Shown: positions 29,915 to 39,826 of the stretch, one piece after another
Position numbering within the stretch: position 1 is the first letter of the stretch
How the letters are laid out: every line of letters starts with the position of its first letter
Assembly (NCBI GenBank): GCA_023078555.1
Contig: CM041199.1
Coordinates: 3,406,513-3,470,512 of the forward strand
Origin: Ulva prolifera
Taxonomy: Eukaryota > Chlorophyta > Ulvophyceae > Ulvales > Ulvaceae
DNA: 64,000 bases
Direction of reading: 5' to 3'
The notes under the pieces: generated by a model
What the model was told of the DNA's origin: nothing
What the model saw: the letters and a program-made list of their open reading frames with translations, nothing else
The model's database searches: none
Position numbers and translations under genes: made by a program

Positions 29915-30775
29915 GAATGGTTGGTGCCCCACCAACCATTCCGGGGAGCTTGGATCATGACATGCATGACTGCCCGAATGGTTGGTGGCCCACCAACCAT
30001 TCTTGTGCGTCGCGCCGTGCATGGATGCTTACATACATGACTGCCCGAATGGTTGGTGGCCCACCAACCATTCCGGGGAGCCTGGATCATGATATATGTC
30101 ATGCACATGCATGACTGCCCGAATGGTTGGTGGCCCACCAACCATTCTTGTGCGTCGCGCCGTGCATGGATGCTTACATACATGACTGCCCGAATGGTTG
30201 GTGGCCCACCAACCATTCCGGGGTGCCTGGATCATGACGTATGTCATGCATATGCATGACTGCCCGAATGGTTGGTGGCCCACCAACCATTCTTGTGCGC
30301 CGCGCCGTGCATGGATGCTTACATGCATGACTTCCCGAATGGTTGGTGGGCCACCAACCATTCTGGGGAGCCTGCATCGTGACATGCATGACTGCCCGAA
30401 TGGTTGGTGGCCCACCAACCATTCCGGGGTGCCTGGATCATGACGTATGTCATGCATATGCATGACTGCCCGAATGGTTGGTGGCCCACCAACCATTCTT
30501 GTGCGCCGCGCCGTGCATGGATGCTTACATGCATGACTTCCCGAATGGTTGGTGGCCCACCAACCATTCTCGGGAGCCTGCATCGTGACATGCATGACTG
30601 CCCGAATGGTTGGTGGCCCACCAACCATTCCGGGGAGCCTGGATCATGATATATGTCATGCATATGCATGACCGCCCGAATGGTTGGTGGCCCACCAACC
30701 ATTCTTGTGCGCCGCGCCGTGCATGGATGCTTACATGCATGACTTCCCGAATGGTTGGTGGCCCACCAACCATTC
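29915..30775. repeat. Array of 13 copies of a 27-bp palindrome
   Basis: Arms GAATGGTTGGTGG and CCACCAACCATTC flank a single central base. Copies start at 29915 (one arm imperfect), 29976, 30047, 30121, 30192, 30266, 30337, 30398, 30472, 30543, 30604, 30678 and 30749. Spacing is 61, 71 or 74 bp, set by three recurring spacer types of 34, 44 and 47 bp, which themselves carry CATGCATATGCATG-like palindromes. Periods alternate, so a higher-order unit was duplicated. Confidence 0.95.
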
Positions 30776-30954
30776 TCGGGCGCCGCGCCCCACATTCCCT
30801 GACAGACCCATCTGATGTAGACGTTGTGCTACTGCAAAACAAACACATTGGGCAACAACATACCAGTGCGCGTGAATGAGCGCAAGCCACCGACACATAA
30901 CCTATCCATGCAGTTGTCCAGACTCGGAGCGAGGACTGCTGACGGCGAGGGCAC

Positions 30955-31144
30955 GATGAAGCCGGCCGCGCAGTGGGCACAAGAAGACGGACTGTACGTG
31001 GCTGACTACGAGTACTTCAAGAAATTCATCCTTGGCGCACTAAAAACGGAGGGGACAGCGGAATCTCCGTTGCATCCCACCCATAAGAGGAGCCAGAAGG
31101 TTGGCCTCGCGTTGAAGATTACCCGGAAGAAGTATGTCGATTAG
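30955..31144 (+). CDS. Small hypothetical protein or gene fragment
   Basis: 62 residues from an ATG (MKPAAQWAQEDGLYVADYEY..) to a stop. The frame stays open upstream to about 30824. The composition (charged, aromatic, lysine-rich C-terminus ending KITRKKYVD) looks more protein-like than its neighbours, but I recognise no family. It may be the last exon of a decayed gene or mobile element near the palindromic array. No promoter or splice site could be assigned. Confidence 0.3.
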
Positions 31145-31517
31145 TTGTATACCAACGTGGGCTCGGAAAGAAACTGTACACATGCGGTGATCGTGATTAA
31201 ATGTATGAGTGGAGTATATGACATGTTAGAGGTGGCACTACATGTGATCGTAGTATCATCGTTCCTTATGGACATGATGAGGGCACCCAAGGTGACGAGA
31301 TATCAATGTAAGCAATGTCTATGATATGCCTATGCAAGCCATGACCACCCCTGCCTACGAGCTCGTGTGAACACATCAATAAACCTGTCTTGTTCCGGAA
31401 TCACGGTGTACAGTTGATGACATGCTGCTTGTATATGCACTCGAAACTGCCTTTCCCGCAGGACCGTATGTCCTGTGCACTAATCGCGATTCTCTGTCGA
31501 AAACGTGGTACACATGT

Positions 31518-31584
31518 TACAATAGAGTGAATGGGAGAGAACAAACATTGAGACCGAGTTGCATCCGAATCAACGGCAACCTAC
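31518..31584 (-). mobile_element. 67-bp 5'-truncated retrotransposon insertion with 15-bp imperfect duplication
   Basis: The complement matches the element's 3' UTR (GTTGATTCGGATG.. through CATTCACTCTATTGTA). Flanks ACGTGGTACACATGT (31503-31517) and ACGTGGCACGCATGT (31585-31599) differ at two bases, so it is older than the copies at 15.6 and 20.3 kb. Confidence 0.75.
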
Positions 31585-31679
31585 ACGTGGCACGCATGTA
31601 AAGAAGGCCTTGATGACCTCACCACTTACGTAATCTGTCTCCAGCACATCCGGGCAGAGATTAACCTCTCACGAACCAT

Positions 31680-31995
31680 CCTGTTCTTCCAGGCTTCCGG
31701 GAGGCTTCCGCAAGGCTCTGCCGGAACGTTATCGGATCCGTAACCATTCCGAAATTTTAAGCATTCTTCCTCAAACAGTCCTCTGGAAGCATTGCGGATC
31801 CTTCGCACGTTCCGGCATCACTCCGGAAACGTTCCGGCGGAACCCCCACGTGGAGTGCCCGTTGAAACACCCCGTCCGGAACGCTCGCGGAACTTCCGTC
31901 CACAATCCGGGCTGCCTTCCGGGCGCTCCGCCAACGGTCCTTTCGCCGTTCCCGGGGTTCCGCCAGGCCTCCGCCACTCTTCCTCAAACCATCCT
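31680..31995. repeat. Block dense in TTCCG/CGGAA words
   Basis: About 315 bp in which TTCCG, TTCCGG or CGGAA recurs roughly every 15-20 bases at irregular spacing (GCTTCCGGGAGGCTTCCG, TTCCGGCATCACTCCGGAAA). It is not a simple tandem repeat, and its composition differs from its surroundings. Confidence 0.65.
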
Positions 31996-33540
31996 TGCAC
32001 CTTCCTCACCACCACGTCACCATTCTCCTAGTGGCCAATCCCATGGGATGGGTTGAGTTTCTGGCTTGGGACCCCAGCTGGGATTGGCTGACTTGTGGAC
32101 TTGCAACATGAGTGCATGCATCCAGGTCTCCTCGAGGAGTGTGTGTGTGTGTGTGTAAAACAAAGTAAATCTTAATTTACTTGTGTTAGAAGGACAAAGC
32201 CGGAGTGAAGAGTGAATGTCGCAATCCAGTGATACAGTGGCCACACCACTGGCTCCAGTGGTTTCGTAAACAATTTGCACACAAGGATCTATAGCTATAT
32301 ATATAGTGTAATTATAGCTGCACTGGCATTGGGGATCCGGAGCAGAGTGGCATTCCAACGCGTTTCTTGCGATGAAACACGTTCCCCACGCACTTGTGAC
32401 TTCATGTAATGTTGGACAACGTATGATACGCTGGCATGCCGGGTCTAACCGAGTACAGGACGGCTCCAGGCAAATATTCTCTGCGCTGCACCCGTAGCCA
32501 CGCTGCATGGGCACCATGCATACCGGCGTGTGGTGCACTCGAAGCCACGAGGCGTTGGAAGGCCCTGAAGAGCAGCCCTTGTAAACAACAGTTCAGCACA
32601 TGCCATAGAAACATCGCACAGTGAACATCTTACCACACAATTCAATAGATATTGCATGCAGTGTGTCAGACCATAGGCTGCACAGATCGCTGCACATGTG
32701 TAGTGCTCGTGCGGTCAGGCAAAAGCTAATGGGGTCATTCAACTCTGTGAATCATCAGGCCCACCCGCACACTGCCTGGCGGAATGCACAGCAGTCAAGC
32801 CCCATAGACTATACTAGAGTCTAGTGGAGCAGACTGTGCTGTTTGTGTCCAAAGGACAGGATTGTTGCGCAGCTAGCGCTGTGGCCCGGGCGGCAGGGGT
32901 GTCACGATCAGAGCGGTGATCAGAGCGGTGTATGGGTGCGGAGCTGCATCCCCGGGTGGCAGCCAAGCCTGCTGAGAGCGCAATCAGCCGCGACTACACA
33001 GATCGCCTGATTTATGTCTGAAATTTTTACAGACAACATATCACCCACTGCCTTATGTCTCCACAAACTCTCGTCGGTACGAGTCTCCGTACCAGCCCGG
33101 TGGCATTTCAGACTCTCTAGAGTCGCCAGGTCCACGACAGCGTTCGAAAGCTTATCCAGCACCATATTGCTATCATGGATCCGAGATCTGCCCAACGAAC
33201 CCGCCACAGGCTGCTCGATAAATTACATAACGGATGTTCTCAGGGCAGCCAACCCGCCATGCCGGCCCTCACAATGCACCCTATCACCTGTGCGAGCATC
33301 GTGAGTCGTGAGACTCACAAAAACGCCCTCTACTCAACTACTGCCATCCACGCCTGCTCTCGTGCACTACAGATGCCTGTCGTTCTGGGCGTCGCTCTCC
33401 CATGCATAAGTGCATATACACATCGTGCGTGCTGGCCAGCTGCGCCCTCAGGGCTGATGGTGCGCCCTGAGCTTAGCCCACCTTGGATGCTACTTAAGTA
33501 ATTACAGTGTCGTCTACAGCGAACGGCCCGAATAGCGATT
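31996..33540. other. Gene-free stretch
   Basis: Short open frames only. 32154-32190 holds a copy of the AAGTAAATCT..AATTTACTT dispersed word also found at 1-60 and 57312-57378. Confidence 0.45.
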
Positions 33541-33548
33541 TTCTGACC

Positions 33549-33888
33549 GCATGATGCATGTGCATGTGCACTGCAGTGGGCACTGTACATGCATCATGCG
33601 CACTACACACGTGCAAATTTGAACAGGGTCGCTTGGCGCCAAGATGCGGTCGGCGCCAAGCAGTCATTTTACCTACGCATCGATTTTGATGCTGCGCCAA
33701 AATGGAAGAATACGTTTCTATCGCGTTTTTCATTCTAGCGGTTTCATTTCATGACGGCTGATTGCAATTATGCGGGGCAGGCTCCAAGCCCTCATGCATT
33801 GCTATAGATGTATCGCGTGTGTCTGGCGACTGCTCAACTACTAGTTGAGCAGTGACAACAAAGTGATCCTAGTAGGATCACTTTGTTG
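33549..33888. repeat. Cluster of long perfect palindromes
   Basis: 13-bp arms GCATGATGCATGT (33549-33561) with complement at 33587-33599. 10-bp arms GCTTGGCGCC at 33631-33640 and 33652-33661. A 23-bp palindrome at 33830-33852 (arms CTGCTCAACTA). A 33-bp palindrome at 33856-33888 (16-bp arms CAACAAAGTGATCCTA). The last two are only 3 bp apart. Confidence 0.85.
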
Positions 33889-34215
33889 CTGCCTGCTTGC
33901 AAAAATAATAATGTGATGCATTAGGTGTGGAGAGGTGTTGACGTGAAGCTGTGTGCGTGGGTGGGTGGGTTTGGCAGCGTGAACGTGAGACGAAGCTATA
34001 GCTTCAGCTGCAGTGTCTAGACCCCCCTTAGGAGCCGGTCTCTATGGACTGATGGCGCCGGTGGTGGGTGTGTGATGTCATTTATCTTGTAATTAACAGA
34101 GATGATGCGTGCCGACATGCATTTCTGGTTTGACCACTCCGCTCAATTGCAGCTGCAGCATGCGGCACATGCATCATGATGTGCAGATCCTCCGGAGTCA
34201 TACACCGAGTCGACG

Positions 34216-37200
34216 ATGCCTGCACCTGCGAGAAGCACAGCCGCTGCCGCACATGCCACGTCCGGATCCAGACAGATCGGAAGCAGTGATCTTGATTACG
34301 TCCAGGCCGGCCCGGAGCACCGTGGCGCAGAGGGTAGCTCCACAACCCTGACCAGCGCTGATTTGGTCGCCGGCGCAGATGAGGGCACGGAGCACACGCA
34401 TGGTGGCAATGCACAAGGCAGCGGCCGCCTCGCTGTCAGGGCTTGCGGCATGGCGACGGTCTGTGACGCAGCGATCGCAGGGCCTACAGCCGATATCGCG
34501 AGCATGGCAAGTTTGCATGTGTCCAGCGACGACGACGTGTCCACGAAGGCCGGCCCGCGGCTGCTTGCGGGAAGCACCGCGTCGTTCGTACAGCTGGACT
34601 GCGGCGCCCTGTCGGAATCGTCCGACACGGCCCACTCCCCCAAATGCTTGCATGGGCCACCAGCGGTGCGCGCTCCAGTGATTCACAAACGTCCACCGAT
34701 GAATGCGCGAGAGACCTGCGCGTGCGTACCAGTGTTGGGTCGCTTTGTAGCATTTCCAGGTCTGCCACCCAGAAATTATACCTGAATATTCGGAATTGTT
34801 GCATGTGATCGGGCCCGACGACCCGACACTGGTGCGCACCGACAAACTGATGTCGCCAGTACATCACTATCCGGTGATAACATGCCAGCCTCATGCTGGT
34901 CACAGCTAGCTACTCCAACACCGTATTTAAGTGTATACCTCCGTATAGAGCAGACAGGTCTCCCCCCCAAACCTCCTTGAAAAGTAAGTCTTCATCAGAT
35001 AGCACATGCGTGCCATGGCCAGCTGCCGCAGGTGGTGATGGATTGCTGAAAATAGTGCAAGTGGTGCAGAGCATGCGCATGGCGACCGCTGCGATACTGG
35101 AGCCTCTTTTGCCGACATCATCGCCGCCCGGCGCCGCTGTCGCGGCGGCCGCCGCCGCGCTGCCGCCGCCGCAGGACGACGTGATAGCGGGAATGCTCTA
35201 CTATGCTGCCTCCTCCGTCTTCTTTGCCGGCATGAGTGTCTGCTCCAAGGTGCTGCAGGATGAGGGCTACCCGGTCTGGGAGCTCACGTTCCTCCGCGCC
35301 CTCCTCGTCCTCTCGATCAACCTGCCCGCGATTCTCTCTGCCGGTGCAGCTCCCCAGCCTGTGCAGCGCTGTGGTGAACATGCATGCCGTGTGTGTAAAG
35401 TTAGGAAGATTTGCTCAGCAGAGATCCTAAACGCACATTGACAACTCCGAATTACGTAGACCGGGACCGCACTTGCCGCTGCCACTGCTCTCTCGTCTGT
35501 GTGTCGATGGAACGGCACCGGGGTGCTGCGTGCTGCAGTCGCGCTGGGTGCTCCCAGCATGACATTGCTTGATCATGCTGGGGATCTGCTGCTCTCAGCC
35601 CCCCCCCCCCCCCCCCCCCCCCCCCACCCTAGCTGGGCCACAAATGCCGCCACTGGCGCCTGCCAGAATCAGTGATTCCCCAACGGTGCGAGGGTGTGTA
35701 CCTGTGCACAGCAGTGAGCACACAAACTCAGGCTACGTAAGTATCATACTTACGTATCCTGAGTTAGCCTGAGTATGAAACCCCTCTAGCTGGCAGCTGT
35801 CATGTGCCTCTGCAGACTGCATTTCCTCTGAAAGCGTGAGTAACTGCTGTGAGCGGGTGTGCAGGCGACAGCCCGTGGGGTGTCCGGAGGGGACTCCTGT
35901 ATGTGCGCGGCACCCTCGGCTACGCGAACATCACGCTGATCTTCTCCGCCTGCTACTTGCTGCCCATCGCCACGGCCACCACCTTCTCGTTCTTTGCGCC
36001 CCTCATTGTCGCGCTGCTCAGCCCGTTGCTCCTGCGCGAGGCCGTCAGCCCGGCGGCCGCGGCCGTCATCCCGCTGTGCATTGTCGGCGTCGTGCTGTGC
36101 ACGCAGCCGCCGCTGCTGTTCGGTACGGGGGCCACCGCAGTCACTGCGACCGGGCTTGCGGCTGGCCTCGCGCAGCCGGTTTTTGCCGCCACGGCCAAGG
36201 TGAGCGGCCGCCCCTTGGGGAGTTGAATGCACATGTATACAAACACCGCAAGCAAGACATATATGTTCCAATCGGCAAGAGAATGTTTCACTGGAAATCC
36301 AGCGATTGTGCAACGGCAACACCTTCACCTCGGGCCGACCTCCTGGACCTGATAATGAAACAGGAGCTGCCCCCGCCCTCAAAGATGTATCCCCGCAATG
36401 CATGCACTTAGACGGCGGCGGCATTTGCATATAGATCACGGCGTATGTTACGTAAACAATCATAGTCAGCGTCAGGCTTCAGAAATTCCACCCTCAATGT
36501 TCCCAAGGACTCGGATACGGATGCAATATTTTTGCCCGTACAAACACACACTGTTGAGCAAGTTTAGTACTTTTGGTGAGTATTCATGAAGCAGTGATCA
36601 CGACACAGAATCGTGCAGCAATACTTCATCGACCCCGCCACATTCACCCTCACCCTGGCCGGGGCGAGGGTTTGCCATCCCGGGATGGCACAGGGCCCAC
36701 GCCCAATGCGTTTACATGCGTGGTGCAGTCGCAACTGCATGATGCATGGAGGGGCTATGCATGGTGCAGTCGCACCTGCATGATGCATGGAGGGGCTGTG
36801 CATGGTGCAGCCGCACCTGGTGTGTCCCATCACCAAGGCGGCGCACGAAGGCTCTAGAATGCGTGGTGCTGCATTTGATGGATCGCCGGATCTACTTTTG
36901 GTGCCCGGTGATCGTGCTGCCACGCATGCAGATGACCGTCCGGGAGCTGCGCAAGACCGAATCCACCCAGGTCATCATCTTCTACCTCGTCATCTGCAGC
37001 CTGGCCTACTCCACTGTCGGCTGCGCCTTCACGTGGCGCCAGCTCATCACCCCCCGCAGCGGCCGCGACTGCGCGCTCCTGCTTGCCCTCGGAGTGTGCG
37101 GCTACTGCAACTCGTTGTGCTCGACGAAGGGCCTCGCGAAGGCCAAGGCGGCGTCGGTGATGAGCATGCAGTACTGCTCGCTGGTGTTCAGCCAGCTTGC

Positions 37201-37315
37201 GGGGGTGGTGCTGTTTGCGGAGTACCCCTCGCTGCCGGAGGGCATCGGGATGGTGGTGATTGTCGCGAGCATGCTGGGGTACCTGTGGTACGAGGCTCGC
37301 GCGAACAACAGGTGA
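34216..37315 (+). CDS. DMT/EamA-family membrane transporter, copy 1 (four exons)
   Basis: Drug/metabolite-transporter superfamily protein, expected to carry a small metabolite across a membrane; the substrate is unknown. Exons 34216-34665, 35070-35343, 35865-36199 and 36932-37315 give 480 residues with consistent phases (0, 1, 0). Exon 1 encodes a Ser/Asp-rich cytosolic N-terminus with SESSDT. Exons 2-4 encode about ten helices in the two-EamA arrangement (GMLYYAASSVFFAGMSVCSK; GTLGYANITLIFSACYLLP; FAPLIVALLSPLLLREA; AKAASVMSMQYCSLVFSQLA). The acceptor used by copies 2 and 3 for exon 2 would here read into a TGA, so I chose the next phase-correct AG (35069). Intron 2 holds a 27-C tract and a foldback at 35726-35764. 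Intron 3 holds a 43-bp tandem repeat near 36718-36818. A TGTAA lies about 255 bp after the stop. Confidence 0.8.
34725..34850 (+). repeat. Dispersed SINE-like repeat, copy 2 (in DMT copy 1 intron 1)
   Basis: Complementary in orientation to the copies at 10.7 and 38.1 kb. Recognisable from CCAGTGTTGGGTCGCTTTG and GTGATCGGGCCCGA. Confidence 0.6.
35435..35460 (+). repeat. Short copy of the AACTCCGAATTA repeat
   Basis: ATTGACAACTCCGAATTA is shared with 57358-57378. It lies in DMT copy 1 intron 2. Confidence 0.5.
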
Positions 37316-38670
37316 CGCTGTACATGTCTCACGAGGATGTGCCGAGGACGGGTTTATTTGTCATCTCACACCCAAGGCTAAGGAATATCGCACAGGTATA
37401 TACACGGAGATAGCTTGCACATCCGGCAGCACCAAAGCCACACCAACGAGCGCTTGCTCGCTGGCTAGCATTGATATGATCCTGAGGAAGGGGTCTGCTG
37501 AGTATGAGCCCCGCGGAGGGCCCACGGCTGGCGTCTGACTCACTTTGAAAGTTTCAGATCAAAACTGAGTGTAACGTATACTGAGGGCCGTGTTGGCTGG
37601 TAAGAGTGAAGCTTAAGTCCTTTAGAATTCAGGACGCCTCTATGGGGTGCAGTGCCGGCATGCAGAAAGGAGTGTAGGGCTGCTGCGGCCGTGCTGTGCA
37701 CGCTGGTGTGTGTGGCCAGGGGGTGAGGACCTCTGCAGTAAGGAATGATGAGTGGTGCCGGTAAACTTATTAGGCTGTAAACCACTGGCATCGTAGCATG
37801 TTTCTTATGATGCATGCATTGGATGGCGTCATTGCAAAGCCATAGATGCACAATTCTGACATGCATGTGGTTCGCGCACATGCATTAATGTGCAGTAAAT
37901 ATGAATGTTTGAGGTAGACCTGGAGGCCGAGGCTACCAATTGCAGCGGGTGTGTGGTATATATGTAGACTACATCGGTACACACACCTGGACTGGTACAT
38001 GAATGTAATCATTACATATGATATGATATGTCCGATACATGCATTGATACGGAGCAGGCCTGCAATGCCACGACGGCCGCCCTCACAGGCGTAGGCATCA
38101 GTGTACACGACGTCGAGTCATCAGGCCCGATCACACAGAACAATTCATTCCGAACTTTTAGAACAATGCCTACTATTCCGATGTAGTTTCGGGGTGGGAC
38201 CCCTGAAAATGCTGCAAAGCGTCCCAACACTGGTAGGCATGTGAGGCACCAGCAGTGATATGTGGAATCACATCGAAGGTTGCCAGGACCTACACTCATT
38301 GATGGCTCCAGCTGCACCTAGGTTGGACGGATGGGCGTAAGAGCGTCGGTGCTGTGAAATCTAGATCTAGATGTTATAACATCTGTATACAAGCTGCAGT
38401 GCTGCAGTACTCAGGCTGCAAACCTTCCTGTAGTGCTGTAGCAGCACTGCTATGGTACTTTACTGCTGAAAATTTGAAAGCCACCTTGTGCATATATGTG
38501 ACGTATATACATATATACGTTGGCCTTGGCGCCCGCGGGCTGAACGCCTCTGGCCATCGCGGTGTGTGCATTAATTGTTGCTGCATGGCTTAAGTGTGAG
38601 TTCTCTGTTACACATATCGGGCCATTATATGGCAAAGCAAACAAATACATCAAGCCAAAGAGCGACATGG
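37316..38670. other. Intergenic region
   Basis: No gene recognised. Holds dispersed-repeat copy 3 at 38085-38240 and AT-rich palindromic stretches near 38360-38520. Confidence 0.5.
38085..38240 (-). repeat. Dispersed SINE-like repeat, copy 3
   Basis: Shares CCCCTGAAAATGCTGCAAAG and a TCAGGCCCGATCACACAGAA block with the other two copies. Confidence 0.6.
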
Positions 38671-38677
38671 CTTCAGT

Positions 38678-39826
38678 GTGGTGATTGTGCCTCGTTCAGC
38701 ACAGCCCTGTCCGTACGTGACATGGCCTAGTGTCGGCTTCGGAGGGCAGCGCGGCGATGGCACGTGGGTTGGCCGCGTCGATGTGCAGGGCCATCTTGAA
38801 GGGGTGGGGGGCTGCAGCCCCGTGCAGGCAGGCAGCGCCTCACATCGGCCCGCGTCGGCGATCGGGCGAGGCCTTGGTGCCACAGGCGTGTGTCTGTGGG
38901 TGCACCCATGCATGCGTACCGGTGTGCAGGTCATTTCGGAAGAGTTGAACGGAATTCCGAAATTATTCAAAATGGTATTAGCGAAACAGGCAAACCCAAC
39001 AAAAGAATTTCGTCCGGATGAACAGCCACACACGCCGGCAATCCCCCCTACCCCACCCCCACAATCACACCCGCACGCCCACCCCCGTTCGCACCACGCC
39101 CACCAGCCCGGCTCCAGATCTCTAGAGCCCCGAATTCCTTCGAAGGAACACACAGCCGCGGCTGCAAAGCCAAACACACCGAGACGCCAACAACCCCCCC
39201 CCCCCCCCCCCAAAAGCATACCCCGCCGGTGCCCCGCCCAGCACCCGCACACCACGCCGCCCACCCGTAAACCCAGACCCCCAATCCGCAATCCCCAATC
39301 CCCAGCCCGGCCTGCCCGAACCTCCCGGTCGCGCCCCGACGGCGGGCCACATGCAAGCGAACGGCAAGTGCGGCGCGCCAAGCAAGGCCGGTCACCCAAG
39401 GTTGACGGGGCCGCGTGTGCATGTAGCGGCAACCGCCCAACAGGCCTAGGCAGCCAGGGCGCGCAGTGCCGCTCACGCCGGGCCGCTCAGGCCAGGTGGC
39501 CTGTGAGCTGTGTGAGCCCTAGGTCATCGGACGGCCCGCCAGCCCCGTCAAAACTGCCTTGCCCGCATGACCTGCCATCAGCGGGGCAGCGGCCTGCACC
39601 TGCCGAGCCACCGACGTGGCTGTGCACATGTGCCTGGGCGTGTTGCAGCTGTTCCGAGAGATGCATATGTCAGGGTGCTGCCTTGTTTCATGCCTGGTCA
39701 CTCTTCGGACACAAAACACAACGCGGCAATTGTTGCAACATACTTTTGCTTGTCTTCATGTGCACTAGTGTAACCGCAGCTGCGTTTATTCATGCCAGTT
39801 CAAAATTATTTACGACTCTTCTGTGA
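38678..39826 (+). other. Long low-complexity open frame, probably not a gene
   Basis: 382 codons open, Pro/His/Arg-rich in the middle because of C-rich repeats (including 18 C at 39194-39211). The opposite strand is equally open as Gly/Cys/Trp-rich sequence. An AT-richer 90-base insert at about 38940-39030 reads ELNGIPKLFKMVLAKQANPT, unlike the rest. No domain recognised. Confidence 0.25.

Noticed and set aside
29915-30775. CRISPR-like array (palindromic repeats with regular spacers)
   Set aside because: Spacers fall into three recurring sequences instead of being unique, no cas genes are present, and the genome is eukaryotic.
29734-30980. Minus-strand frames of 150-199 codons through the palindromic array
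   Set aside because: They read the repeat unit over and over; frames hold only because some unit combinations are near multiples of three, and there is no independent coding evidence.
39117-39147. Cloning-vector polylinker
   Set aside because: Several restriction-type words cluster here, but no flanking vector sequence is recognisable, so contamination cannot be claimed.
38678-39826. 382-codon Pro-rich protein
   Set aside because: Low-complexity C-rich DNA keeps both strands open; no domain, splice or start support. Kept only as a low-confidence note.
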